Positions 17,923-25,821 of a stretch of 64,000 nucleotides of DNA are shown here, one piece after another. Numbering within the stretch: the stretch's first letter is position 1; every line of letters starts with the position of its first letter. This DNA is from Humibacter sp. RRB41 (GTDB taxonomy: Bacteria > Actinomycetota > Actinomycetes > Actinomycetales > Microbacteriaceae). A program made the translations under genes and the position numbers. Below the pieces are notes generated by a model. That model searched no databases. It worked only from the letters and a program-made list of their open reading frames with translations, and was not told where the DNA came from. The stretch covers positions 1-64,000 of the forward strand of contig NZ_JAKWJQ010000005.1 in the NCBI RefSeq assembly GCF_022761015.1, in the 5' to 3' direction.

Positions 17923-19821
17923 ATGCAGCCCCACCACGATGGCTCTCCGCTGTACGTCTCCGAGGATGCCCCGGCGCTCGGCGACAGCGTTCGCGTTCGC
18001 GTGCGCATCCCGCACGAGTTCGGCCCCGTGAGCGCGGTGCGCACCCGCTCCAACCCGGACCGCGAGCCACGGTTCACGGATGCCTCGCTCGTCGCGTCCG
18101 CTTCCGGCTGGGACTGGTGGGAGGCACCCCTCGAGATCGAGAACCCGGTGCACGGCTACCGGTTCCTCATAACGCGCGGTGACGGCTCGAGTGTGTGGCT
18201 CAACGCGACGGGACTATCGCGCACCGAGACGCTGGATGCCGACGACTTCCGCATCGTCGCCCACGCGGCGCCGCCCCTGTGGGTGCGGTCCAGCGTTCTG
18301 TACCAAGTTTTCCCCGACAGGTTCGCGCGTTCCTTGGCGGCGGATTCTCGCCCCGCTCCCGAGTGGGCGATCCCCGCTCGCTGGGACGCACCGGTGGACG
18401 ACGTGCCGCCCGGCCGCGCGCAGCAGTTCTACGGCGGCGACCTCGACGGGGCCGCCGAGCGGCTCGACTACCTCGCCGATCTAGGCGTCACGCTCGTGTA
18501 CCTCACGCCCGTGTTCCCCGGGCGGTCGAACCATCGCTACGACGCGACATCCTTCGAGCACGTGGACGAACTGCTCGGCGGCGATGACGCCCTCGCGCAG
18601 TTCGCGGCAGCGGCGCACCAACGCGGGCTGAAGGTGATCGGCGATCTGACGACCAACCACTGCGGGGACGGGCACGAGTGGTTCCAGGCGGCGTACGGGC
18701 ATCCGGATGCGCCCGAGAGCGAGTTCTTCTACTGGCTGAACGACGAGCACACGCGGTACGTCGCGTGGCTCGGCGTGCCCAGCCTGCCCAAGCTGAACTG
18801 GGCATCCGCCGAGCTGCGCCGCAGGTTCATCGAGGGGCCGGACTCGGTGGTCGCGCACTGGCTGAAGCCCCCGTACTCCTTCGACGGATGGCGCATCGAC
18901 GTCGCGAACATGACAGGCAGGTACCGGGACGACGACTTCAACACCGAGGTGCGGCGGATCATCCGGAACACGATGGTCGAGGTGAATCCCGACACGATCC
19001 TGCTCGGCGAATCGACCAACGACGCCGCGCCGGATTTCCAGGGAGATGCCTGGCACGGTGCCATGACCTACGCCAACTTCACGCGTCCGGTGTGGGGCTG
19101 GCTGTCGCAGCCCGGCAGCCCGTCGACGTACTTCGGGCAGCCGGTCGGTGTCATCCCTTCTTATACGGGACGAGAACTCGTGGATGCCCACACGCGGTTC
19201 GCCGCCGCGTTCCCGTGGCGCGTGCTGCAGGGCACGATGAACGCGCTCGACACGCACGACGTTCCGCGGTTCGGCGCACATGCTCTGCCCGGTGCTGTAC
19301 CTGTGGCGTTCGGACTCTCTGTGACGCTGCCGGGAATTCCTGTGGTCTGGGCGGGCGACGAGTTCGGTCTGACCGCCGACGATGGCGAGGCGTCACGGAT
19401 GCCCATGCCATGGCACCTGCTCGACGCCCCGATCGACGACCCGACAGTCGACAGCGCGACGGGGGCCACAGCCGCGAAGGTGCAGACGACGTACGCGCTC
19501 TACCGCGAGCTGATCCGGCTGCGTCGAGATTGCCCCGCGCTGAACGACGGCGGTATGCGGTGGCTGCACGTCGGGGACGACGTGCTCGTCTTCATTCGCG
19601 AGGCGGCCGAGGAGTCCGTGCTGATCGTGGCGTCGCGGACGGCGGCCGATGTGCGGCTGCCGTTCGCCGCGGTCGCCGGATGGGATGCCGCACACGTGCT
19701 GTTCGGCGACATCGGAATCGACCTCGACCCGCCAGGGGACGAGGACGAGGGCAGCGTCCGTCTGCGCGTCGACGGCCCGCGGTTCGCGGCGGTGCAGCTC
19801 CTGGGCGTCGCGCGCGGCTGA
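17923..19821 (+). CDS. GH13 cyclomaltodextrinase/neopullulanase-type enzyme
   Basis: 632 residues from the ATG at 17923. An N-terminal beta-sandwich (about 1-115) of the CBM34 kind precedes the catalytic barrel beginning at VLYQVFPDRFARS. Catalytic residues are D326 in DGWRIDVANM, E363 in LLGES and D446 in ALDTHD. The domain order is that of maltogenic amylases, cyclomaltodextrinases and neopullulanases, which open and cut cyclic or branched maltodextrins inside the cell. It would feed the alpha-glucosidase of the neighbouring module. It has its own leaderless promoter. Confidence 0.88.
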   Translation: MQPHHDGSPLYVSEDAPALGDSVRVRVRIPHEFGPVSAVRTRSNPDREPRFTDASLVASASGWDWWEAPLEIENPVHGYRFLITRGDGSSVWLNATGLSRTETLDADDFRIVAHAAPPLWVRSSVLYQVFPDRFARSLAADSRPAPEWAIPARWDAPVDDVPPGRAQQFYGGDLDGAAERLDYLADLGVTLVYLTPVFPGRSNHRYDATSFEHVDELLGGDDALAQFAAAAHQRGLKVIGDLTTNHCGDGHEWFQAAYGHPDAPESEFFYWLNDEHTRYVAWLGVPSLPKLNWASAELRRRFIEGPDSVVAHWLKPPYSFDGWRIDVANMTGRYRDDDFNTEVRRIIRNTMVEVNPDTILLGESTNDAAPDFQGDAWHGAMTYANFTRPVWGWLSQPGSPSTYFGQPVGVIPSYTGRELVDAHTRFAAAFPWRVLQGTMNALDTHDVPRFGAHALPGAVPVAFGLSVTLPGIPVVWAGDEFGLTADDGEASRMPMPWHLLDAPIDDPTVDSATGATAAKVQTTYALYRELIRLRRDCPALNDGGMRWLHVGDDVLVFIREAAEESVLIVASRTAADVRLPFAAVAGWDAAHVLFGDIGIDLDPPGDEDEGSVRLRVDGPRFAAVQLLGVARG

Positions 19822-19874
19822 CTCGCCCGTGCGGAGCCCGTGCCGCCCGCCCCTCCCCGCCCCTTCCGCGAAGC

Positions 19875-19929
19875 TGCACGCCCGCGACGAGACACCGGGT
19901 ATTACCCGCAGTCTCGGCGCGGGCGTGCA
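19875..19929. terminator. complex stem-loop between convergent genes
   Basis: TGCACGCCCGCG (19875-19886) pairs exactly with CGCGGGCGTGCA (19918-19929). Inside are GAGAC/GTCTC (19889-19893 with 19911-19915) and CGGGT/ACCCG around ATT. It lies between the GH13 gene and a convergent small gene and may serve both as terminator. No U-run follows. Its nested design resembles the 84-bp repeats but the sequence differs. Confidence 0.55.
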
Positions 19930-19963
19930 GTCTCGCGATCGGAGGGGGAGGGGCGTCGCGCCG

Positions 19964-20188
19964 TCAGGCGGCGCGGGGTGCAGGGCAGACCAGGCGACTG
20001 GCGGTGCGCTGGTCGGCTGAGCGCTCGACAACGTGCTCGGTCATCGGGCGGCCGCAGATCGGGCACGCGGCATCCGCTCGCCGAATGTCCGGTGCCTCCG
20101 GATGCCCGGCCCCCAGCTGCGCGGGTCCGGTGAACGTGCGCACGACGCTGTTGAACTTCTCGTACCAGCTCCAGAAACCGCGGGCCAC
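19964..20188 (-). CDS. small zinc-ribbon-like protein
   Basis: 74 residues beginning MARGFWSWYEKFNSVVRTFTG. A CPICGRPMTEH cluster at about 42-52 and a later cysteine near the C-terminus suggest a single metal-binding ribbon. The aromatic N-terminal helix and C-terminal ribbon are typical of short actinobacterial proteins of unknown function. Its start is 31 bases from the OhrR-type operators, and it is transcribed divergently from that regulator gene, so it could be redox-controlled. Confidence 0.65.
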   Translation of the reverse strand: MARGFWSWYEKFNSVVRTFTGPAQLGAGHPEAPDIRRADAACPICGRPMTEHVVERSADQRTASRLVCPAPRAA

Positions 20189-20218
20189 GGCATCCTCCTC
20201 GTTGCACTTGCGTCTACA

Positions 20219-20244
20219 CTAATAGTTAGTGCACTAATGATTAG
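20219..20244. promoter_or_regulatory. double MarR/OhrR-type operator
   Basis: CTAATAGTTAG (20219-20229) and CTAATGATTAG (20234-20244) are two palindromic boxes, and TTAGTGCACTAA at 20226-20237 is symmetric around the midpoint between them. The AT-rich site stands out in the GC-rich surroundings and lies between the regulator and the divergent small gene. Confidence 0.7.
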
Positions 20245-20275
20245 GGCAAGCGTAACATGCTGGCAGGAGGATGCG

Positions 20276-20785
20276 ATGAGTCGAGGGACACTGAACAAGC
20301 CGGCCGACGTGGCAGTGGAGACGGCCGGCGACGATCTGCTCAAGCTGCAGAATCAGGTCTGTTTCGCGCTCGCCGTGGCGTCGCGCAGCGTGATCGCCCT
20401 GTATCGTCCAGTGCTCGAGCCGCTCGGTCTGACGCATCCGCAGTACCTCGTGATGCTGTCGCTGTGGGAGGAGAACCCGCGCACGGTGAGTGCGATCGGG
20501 CGAGCCTTGCAGTTGGAGCCGGCGACACTGTCGCCCCTGCTGAAACGGCTTGAGGCTGCTGGGCTGATCGACCGCGTGCGCGACCCGCACGACGAACGGA
20601 TGCTCCGCGTCGGCCTCACGCAGACCGGCCGCAGGCTGCGCGAGCAAGCGCTCGGCATCCCGCCCCAAATCGTTGAGCGACTCGGCATGCAATTGTCGGA
20701 ACTGGAGGACCTTCGCGCCGTTCTGCACCGTGTGATCGGGGCCGCGACGGGGGAGAGTAACGCGGGCGAACCGGCATCCGGATGA
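20276..20785 (+). CDS. OhrR-like MarR-family redox regulator
   Basis: 169 residues from the ATG at 20276 with GGAGG upstream; a longer frame would run through the operators. The region LLKLQNQVCFALAVASRSVI carries the reactive cysteine (C29) of OhrR in its usual context (L.NQ.CFAL), followed by THPQYLVMLSLWE and the winged helix (LEPATLSPLLKRLEAAGLI, DERMLRVGLT). OhrR proteins are repressors inactivated when an organic peroxide oxidises that cysteine. No ohr peroxidase gene is adjacent; the only divergent neighbour is a small cysteine protein. Confidence 0.82.
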   Translation: MSRGTLNKPADVAVETAGDDLLKLQNQVCFALAVASRSVIALYRPVLEPLGLTHPQYLVMLSLWEENPRTVSAIGRALQLEPATLSPLLKRLEAAGLIDRVRDPHDERMLRVGLTQTGRRLREQALGIPPQIVERLGMQLSELEDLRAVLHRVIGAATGESNAGEPASG

Positions 20786-20832
20786 TGATATCCTCGTACG
20801 GTTGCCGAAACGGTCTACGGTCGATCGGCGTC

Positions 20833-20904
<72 letters not shown>

Positions 20905-20928
20905 CAGATCCGCTCAGAGCGGGTCCGC

Positions 20929-21005
20929 GGCGGGGTAGCTCAGGTGGTTAGAGCACACGGCTCATAATCGTGGTGTCGCGGGTTCAAGTCCCGCTCCCGC
21001 TACCA
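20929..21005 (+). tRNA. tRNA-Met (CAT)
   Basis: Acceptor GGCGGGG/TCCCGCT with two G-T pairs, D-arm GCTC...GAGC, anticodon stem CACGG/TCGTG with loop CTCATAA (anticodon CAT), T-arm GCGGG-TTCAAGT-CCCGC and an encoded ACCA end. The lack of three G-C pairs in the anticodon stem favours the elongator type over the initiator. Its 3' end runs into a terminator. Confidence 0.93.
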
Positions 21006-21037
21006 GCCCCGGAATCTCGCCATTCCGGGGCTTCTTT
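21005..21037 (+). terminator. terminator of the tRNA-Thr/tRNA-Met unit
   Basis: AGCCCCGGAAT (21005-21015) and ATTCCGGGGCT (21022-21032) form a perfect 11-bp stem with a six-base loop, followed by TCTTT. Confidence 0.85.
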
Positions 21038-21107
21038 CGTGCCGTCTGATGCGGTCGGCTCGCGGTAACCACCGGAATGCGGGAACCCGATCAACTAGCA
21101 TTCCGGC

Positions 21108-21335
21108 ATGACGAACCCGGCTCCGATCGACGACATCTCGATCGGCGGCGAGATGATCCGCCTCGGGCAGTTCCTCAAGTTCGCCGGGCTCCTCGACTCC
21201 GGTGGAAACGTGAAAGAGGCCATCATCGAGGGCCATGTGTTCGTGAACGGCGAGGTCGATCTCCGACGCGGACGGCAGTTGCAGCTTGGTGACATCGTCA
21301 GCTTCGAGGGGCGCAGGGTCCGCGTCTGTTCATGA
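21108..21335 (+). CDS. S4-domain RNA-binding protein
   Basis: 75 residues, almost entirely one S4 domain: IRLGQFLKFAGLLDSGGNVK, then EGHVFVNGEV, RRGRQLQLGD and IVSFEG. Members of this short YaaA/RlbA-like group bind structured RNA, probably rRNA or tRNA. The -10 box TAGCAT ends six bases before the ATG, so the mRNA should be leaderless. It follows the tRNA pair but is a separate transcript behind their terminator. Confidence 0.85.
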   Translation: MTNPAPIDDISIGGEMIRLGQFLKFAGLLDSGGNVKEAIIEGHVFVNGEVDLRRGRQLQLGDIVSFEGRRVRVCS

Positions 21336-21702
21336 AATTCCCGTGGCGTTCGAGGCGTGGATCGACATATACCCTCTGCTGATCAGCGTCGCCCATGAGG
21401 CCGCATGTCTTGCGTTCTTCTTGTCGGCGTCTCGCCGTGCACTTGTCGGCCCCGGCTCCATGCGCAATTCGGTGTCGGTGGCCGCGGGCATGGCATGGTC
21501 ACCCGAGCGCCGTTCTGGCAGGCGACCACGCATGCACTCTCAGCGGAGCATGTGCTGGATGCGGTCGTCCTCGACTGATTGGCCGGTCCCTTACTTCGAT
21601 CGACCGGCTCGATATTGGCGCATTGCGAGGCCGATGGTGGGACGAACGCGTCATCGTGCTCACCGCCGTGCTCATCGCCGTCGCCACCCGGATGATTCGT
21701 CG
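21336..21702. other. intergenic, no convincing gene
   Basis: This 367-base stretch separates the S4 gene from the convergent MarR gene. Several frames are open but none has a ribosome site plus protein-like composition. One plus-strand fragment (about 21500-21587) reads APFWQATTHALSAEHVLD and another (about 21600-21720) reads RWWDERVIVLTAVLIAVATR, in different frames. They might be pieces of a decayed gene or chance. Confidence 0.4.
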
Positions 21703-22155
21703 TCAGGACATCGATCGAGTCAGGGAGGCGACGATGCTCGACAGTATTCGTCGGACATCGGCTTCGTCCCGGTCGGTCAAATCCGCCACCATGCGTTGCT
21801 CGACAGACCTCACGGCAACGGTCGCCTGAGCCAGGCTTCGACGTCCCGCAGGCGTGAGGGTGGCTGGTAGTGCCTTCCCGACCGGTGCTTCCGTTGGCCT
21901 GGTCACATAGCCGTCGCGTTCCAGCGTCTGCAGGAGAACGTTCATCGACTGCCGTGTCACGAACGCGCCCCGCGCCAGGTCGGAGTTCGACAGCCCAGGG
22001 CGCTGGGCCAACAGCTCCAGGCACGCATAGTGGGTCACAGTCATTCCCAGGGGTCGGAGAACAGCCTCCATGGCAGTGCGCAGCGCACTGGAGGCCTCCT
22101 TCAATAAGTACCCCAGAGACGTATCCAGGTCGATACCCTCGCGAGCTTGACGCAT
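21703..22155 (-). CDS. MarR-family regulator
   Basis: 150 residues from the ATG at 22155. The winged helix is seen in LELLAQRPGLSNSDLARGAF, TRQSMNVLLQTLERDGYVTR and GKALPATLTPAGRR. It faces a VOC-family gene, and two operators of the form TGTCA-N6-TGACA lie between them, one of which overlaps its own start codon. This is the layout of an autoregulated repressor that also controls the divergent enzyme, perhaps a glyoxalase/bleomycin-resistance-type detoxification protein. Confidence 0.82.
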   Translation of the reverse strand: MRQAREGIDLDTSLGYLLKEASSALRTAMEAVLRPLGMTVTHYACLELLAQRPGLSNSDLARGAFVTRQSMNVLLQTLERDGYVTRPTEAPVGKALPATLTPAGRRSLAQATVAVRSVEQRMVADLTDRDEADVRRILSSIVASLTRSMS

Positions 22156-22198
22156 GTCAGTAGTCTGACATACATTGGCGTATGTCAACAAACTGACA
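22154..22198. promoter_or_regulatory. paired TGTCA-N6-TGACA operators
   Basis: ATGTCAG-tagt-CTGACAT at 22154-22171 is a perfect 7-4-7 palindrome. A second site has TGTCA at 22183-22187 and TGACA at 22194-22198 with the same six-base spacer. The centres are 28 bases apart. The first covers the MarR start codon, which suits tight autorepression. Confidence 0.72.
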
Positions 22199-22216
22199 AC
22201 GAAACGGAGCATCACC

Positions 22217-22585
22217 ATGGCTGTCACCGGCCCCGACTTCATCTCCCTCCAGGTTCGCGATCTCGATGCGTCCCAGGCGTTCTACGAGCAGTACCTCGGC
22301 CTCGTTCGTTCTCAGGCAGGGCCACCGCACGCGGTCGTGTTCGAGACCACGCCGATCGCCTTCGCGCTCCGCGATCTCGTCCCCGGCGTCGACCTCGACG
22401 CTGCACCGCAGCCCGGGATCGGCGCGGCCATCTGGCTGCACGCCACTGACACGCAGGCCATCCACGACGCCCTCGTTGCAGATGGCGAGACGATCGTTTC
22501 AGCCCCGATCGACGGTCCCTTCGGCCACACGTTCACCCTCGCCGACCTCGACGGGTATCAGATCACCCTCCACGACCGTGCCTGA
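22217..22585 (+). CDS. VOC-superfamily (glyoxalase/dioxygenase-like) protein
   Basis: 122 residues, one pair of beta-alpha-beta-beta-beta modules: FISLQVRDLDASQAFYEQYL, then FALRDLVPGVDLD, WLHATDTQAIHDAL and GHTFTLADLDGYQITLHD. The final HTFTLADLDGYQI section is the usual metal-proximal strand. The superfamily includes glyoxalase I, fosfomycin and bleomycin resistance proteins and dioxygenases; which one cannot be told. Divergent MarR control suggests a xenobiotic or antibiotic response. Confidence 0.82.
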   Translation: MAVTGPDFISLQVRDLDASQAFYEQYLGLVRSQAGPPHAVVFETTPIAFALRDLVPGVDLDAAPQPGIGAAIWLHATDTQAIHDALVADGETIVSAPIDGPFGHTFTLADLDGYQITLHDRA

Positions 22586-22628
22586 AAGTCACGCGCCTCG
22601 TCGAGGGGCTCACAACGGAGCAGGCGGC

Positions 22629-23099
22629 GTGAACGGCGAGCACATGCGAGGGAGATACCCTGCGACCGCCGCCCTCCCGGGTGAGCAGCGGTTCTGGGTC
22701 AACACCGTCACCCTCGACCACGTCGAAGCCGCCGTGGAGGGTGGCTTCACGCAGGCCGACCACGGCGCGAGAACGCGTCTCGCTCGGCCTCAGCCCGGCG
22801 ACGAGATGGTCTTCTACTCTCCCCGCACCAGCCTGCAGGGAGGCAGACCCGTTCGCCAGTTCACGGCCCTGGCCACTATCACCGGCACCGAGCCTTTCCA
22901 GGCCTTCGTCAGCGATGATTTTCGGCCATGGCGACTCGCTGCCACCTTCCACCCCTGCACCCCGGTGGATGCGAAGCCACTTGTCGAGGAGCTCTCCTTC
23001 ATCCCCGACGCTACCCACTGGGGCCTTCCCTTTCGCCGAGGACTCTTCACCATCCCCCGCGACGATTTCGCGAGGATAGCCGCCCACATGCGGGCCTGA
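22629..23099 (+). CDS. EVE-domain (modified-base reader) protein
   Basis: 156 residues from the GTG at 22629 with GGAG eight bases before; an ATG at 22644 is possible. The EVE fold signature is present: RFWVNTVTLDHVEAAVEGGF at the start, then RPQPGDEMVFYSPRT, FTALATITG and a final HWGLPFRRGLFTIPRDDF. EVE domains belong to the YTH/PUA group, bind modified DNA or RNA bases and are often found beside restriction systems; none is visible here. It follows the VOC gene by 43 bases and may share its transcript. Confidence 0.82.
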   Translation: MNGEHMRGRYPATAALPGEQRFWVNTVTLDHVEAAVEGGFTQADHGARTRLARPQPGDEMVFYSPRTSLQGGRPVRQFTALATITGTEPFQAFVSDDFRPWRLAATFHPCTPVDAKPLVEELSFIPDATHWGLPFRRGLFTIPRDDFARIAAHMRA

Positions 23100-23136
23100 C
23101 TGCCATCATCTGATCAGCCGACCGAAGGAGCGCCCT

Positions 23137-23778
23137 GTGCTGTCGTCCCGTCCCGATCCCGACAATCCGTGGCCCCGTGAGATGGTGATCACGATCGAAG
23201 ACACCTCCCATCAGCTGCTCGATCTGCTGTGGGTTCGTCAGGCGTGGGCGCTCGAACCGGTGGGCGACGATCTTCCGCCTGCACTCGTCGAGACGCCGGC
23301 ATCCGTCAGTGCCTCCGAGCGCGCGAAGGCGCCGATCGCGGAGTGGCAGGATGCCTGGCCCGAGCTCTGGCACGCATGCCTGCTTCACGCGGGCACGCCG
23401 ACCGATCCGCGCACGATCGAGCTGCTGAAGGCATCCCCGCTGGGATCCGACGAACGGATGCGCCTCTTGGCGGAGCTGACCGGGCCATCGTGGCGAGACC
23501 GATTCGGTGGCGACGTCTTCGTCGAGGAGTACGAGCAATGGCAGCACGACTTCTTCGAGCGTCACAGGGAGCGCAGCTCGCTCCCGTACCGAGTGCAACC
23601 GGAACCGCTCGCACTCGATGCTCTCGTCCCCGCGTGGCGGCTGGGGCTGACGAAGATCGTCGAGATCCCCTGCCGCGGCACCTTCACGCGCGTCGTCGGC
23701 CCGCACGGGATGCTCGTCACGGCTGAAACACGCGCGGATCCCGTTCGCTATCTGGCCGCGCTCGAACAGTTCAGCTGA
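23137..23778 (+). CDS. conserved-type hypothetical protein
   Basis: 213 residues, GTG start with GAAGGAG at 23124-23130. The sequence is soluble and tryptophan-rich, with MVITIEDTSHQLLDLLWVRQ, a central WQDAWPELWHACLLHAG and a C-terminal strand pair around IPCRGTFTRVVGPHGMLVT. No family is recognised. The helical middle and small beta C-terminus suggest two domains. It follows the EVE gene closely and could be co-transcribed. Confidence 0.6.
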   Translation: MLSSRPDPDNPWPREMVITIEDTSHQLLDLLWVRQAWALEPVGDDLPPALVETPASVSASERAKAPIAEWQDAWPELWHACLLHAGTPTDPRTIELLKASPLGSDERMRLLAELTGPSWRDRFGGDVFVEEYEQWQHDFFERHRERSSLPYRVQPEPLALDALVPAWRLGLTKIVEIPCRGTFTRVVGPHGMLVTAETRADPVRYLAALEQFS

Positions 23779-23819
23779 CGGTCAACCCTGAGGTGCGTCT
23801 GACGGGGAAGGAGCCGCCC

Positions 23820-24236
23820 TCACGAGCCCGCCCAGCCGCTCCAGCGTTCAGCGTGGATCACGATCACCGGTCCGTCGGGACGGCGCTCCCGGTATTGCCC
23901 ATAGCGTTCGACGAGGGCGTCGATCGGATGCCGCATCTCCTCGCCGTTCGTCGTCACGCCCGCCGACCCGTCGACGCGCACCCACCACAGCTCTCCCCAG
24001 TCGTCGCTGTACTGGCTAGCGAGCACTGCGACGCGCGGATTCTCCCCGATATTGCGGAGCCGCTGGAGCTTCGACGTCGACTTCGGCTTGTGGTCGACAG
24101 CGGTGAAGATGAAGTCGTCCTCGACGGCGAACGTGATGGGTACCACATGCGGATTCCCGTCGGGCCCCACCGTAGCGAGCGTTGCCACCCGCACGGATCT
24201 CAACCGCGTTCGCGCGTCATCTTCACTCAGCCTCAC
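23820..24236 (-). CDS. PPOX-class F420-dependent oxidoreductase, Rv0121 type
   Basis: 138 residues from the GTG at 24236, where RLSEDDARTRLRSVRVATLA begins as in the TIGR03668 family; the frame open further upstream is not homologous. The split-barrel flavin/F420 site is seen in DGNPHVVPITFAV, TAVDHKPKSTSKLQRL, ENPRVAVLASQYSDDWGELW and VRVDG. Members use the deazaflavin cofactor F420 for reductions in actinobacteria. It is convergent with the upstream hypothetical gene. Confidence 0.82.
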   Translation of the reverse strand: MRLSEDDARTRLRSVRVATLATVGPDGNPHVVPITFAVEDDFIFTAVDHKPKSTSKLQRLRNIGENPRVAVLASQYSDDWGELWWVRVDGSAGVTTNGEEMRHPIDALVERYGQYRERRPDGPVIVIHAERWSGWAGS

Positions 24237-24353
24237 GGCAACGATTGTCCTCGTCTGCCCCTCGAGGGGACAGTTCGCTCTCGCCTCGATAGCCTTCCTC
24301 CATACCCGCGTCCGTGAATCGGGGCGAGACTTGCGTGCCGAAGGAGGGCGTCC

Positions 24354-24947
24354 GTGTCGTTCACCGATCCGGAAGAGCCTGTTCCCGCCGAGCTGAGGAC
24401 CGACGAGTTCGTCTTGCGTCCGATCGTGGCCGATGACGCGGAACTTGATCATGCCGCCATCATGGAGACGCGTGAGGACCTGCGGTTGTGGGAGCAGTCG
24501 ACGTGGCCGGCCGACGACTTCACGGTGGAGGCGAACCGGGAAGATCTCGTCGGCCTCGAACGTCGCCATGCCGAGCATCGTGCGTTCACGTACACGGTGC
24601 AGGACCCCGAGGGTGTCGAATGCCTGGGTTGCGTCTACATCTTTCCCACCACCGCAGCATTCCTCGCGAGGTCAGCAGTGACGCCGGTCGGCAGCGACTC
24701 ATGGGCCGACACGGATGCCGTGATCTACTTCTGGGTGCGCACGTCGCGCATGCAGACGCGAATGGACGAGCGCCTTCTGGCAACGCTCCGCGCCTGGTTC
24801 GACGAGGAATGGAAGCTCAAGCGAACCGTCTACGTCGTGAACGAACAGTTCCGGCATCAGGTCGACCTCGTCATCCGTGCGGGGCTGGAGCTGAGGTTCG
24901 AGATCGTCGAACCAGGCAAGGCAGGCACGTACCTGGCCTTCGGCTGA
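24354..24947 (+). CDS. GNAT-family N-acetyltransferase
   Basis: 197 residues, GTG start with AAGGAGG seven bases upstream. The N-terminal strand FVLRPIVADDAELDHAAIME, the FTYTVQDPEGVECLGCVYIFP strand pair and the terminal VRTSRMQTRMDERLLATLRA helix that would bind CoA fit the Gcn5-related acetyltransferase fold. The usual Q/RxxGxG/A loop is not clear, so activity or substrate may be unusual. It stands alone. Confidence 0.65.
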   Translation: MSFTDPEEPVPAELRTDEFVLRPIVADDAELDHAAIMETREDLRLWEQSTWPADDFTVEANREDLVGLERRHAEHRAFTYTVQDPEGVECLGCVYIFPTTAAFLARSAVTPVGSDSWADTDAVIYFWVRTSRMQTRMDERLLATLRAWFDEEWKLKRTVYVVNEQFRHQVDLVIRAGLELRFEIVEPGKAGTYLAFG

Positions 24948-25130
24948 GGTGCGCGCTCCGTGTCCCGCCGAGCCCGTCCTCGGCGAACTCCCCCGGACGG
25001 GGGCCGTTACTCATACGATGAACGGGCCGGCTGCTCTTCGGATTCGTGGGCAAGTCGTCGCGATCGGATCCGGACCTGGCCGTTGAGCATTCGAACATCC
25101 ACCGGATGAGAGACTGTGGAAGTTCGCGCG

Positions 25131-25718
25131 ATGATGGATTGGGAGATCATGACCGACAACGGACCCGACCTGAGCGGCGACTGGGATCTGGACCCCGCAC
25201 ACACGCGCATCGGCTTTTCGGCCAAGCACGCCATGGTGGCGAACGTGCGTGGGGCCTTCAATGACGTGACCGGCACGCTGCACGCTGATTTCGAGGACAC
25301 GACCAACTCGACCGCCGAGATCGTTCTCAAGGTCGCCAGCGTCGACACGCGCAGCTCGGATCGCGACGATCACCTGCGCAGTGCCGACTTCTTCGACGTG
25401 GAGCAATGGCCGGACATCGTCTTCCACAGCACCCGGATCGAGGAGGTCGGCGAGAACGCACTCGTCGTCTCCGGTGATCTGACGATCCGCGACATCACGA
25501 AGCCGCTCACCATTCCGATCGAGTTCACCGGCGTGCAGACCGACGCCTTCGGTGCCCTTCGCGCCGGGTTCCAGGGCACGCGCCGCATCGACCGTCGCGA
25601 GTTCGGCCTGGAGTGGAACATGGCCCTCGACCAGGGCGGTTGGCTGGTGTCGGAGAAGATCACTCTCGAGTTCGAGATCTCGGCGATCAAGCGGGTCGCC
25701 GACGAGCAGGCGGCCTGA
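25131..25718 (+). CDS. YceI-family lipid-binding protein, cytosolic
   Basis: 195 residues from the ATG at 25131, which has GGAAG eight bases before it; GTG at 25116 and ATGs at 25134 and 25149 are alternatives. The lipocalin-like barrel of YceI is clear: WDLDPAHTRIGFSAKHAMVA, FEDTTNSTAEIVL, SSDRDDHLRSADFFDVEQWP, GDLTIRDITKPLTIPIEF and FGLEWNMALDQGGWLVSEKI. YceI proteins bind polyisoprenoids or fatty amides. There is no signal peptide, as in many actinobacterial members. Confidence 0.87.
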   Translation: MMDWEIMTDNGPDLSGDWDLDPAHTRIGFSAKHAMVANVRGAFNDVTGTLHADFEDTTNSTAEIVLKVASVDTRSSDRDDHLRSADFFDVEQWPDIVFHSTRIEEVGENALVVSGDLTIRDITKPLTIPIEFTGVQTDAFGALRAGFQGTRRIDRREFGLEWNMALDQGGWLVSEKITLEFEISAIKRVADEQAA

Positions 25719-25821
25719 GGCGCTCCACTCCACGTCATCCGGGCGCAGACCTGGATAGTGTGTGCGGGTACGGCGGCGTTGTGCATCGTCAGGCGCCGCA
25801 ACGCGATGCGCGGGAGGCCGT

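Noticed and set aside
21383-22024. 213-residue minus-strand frame over the MarR gene
   Set aside because: It is out of frame with the MarR gene, which has clear homology, and its composition is Arg/Pro/Gly-rich noise.
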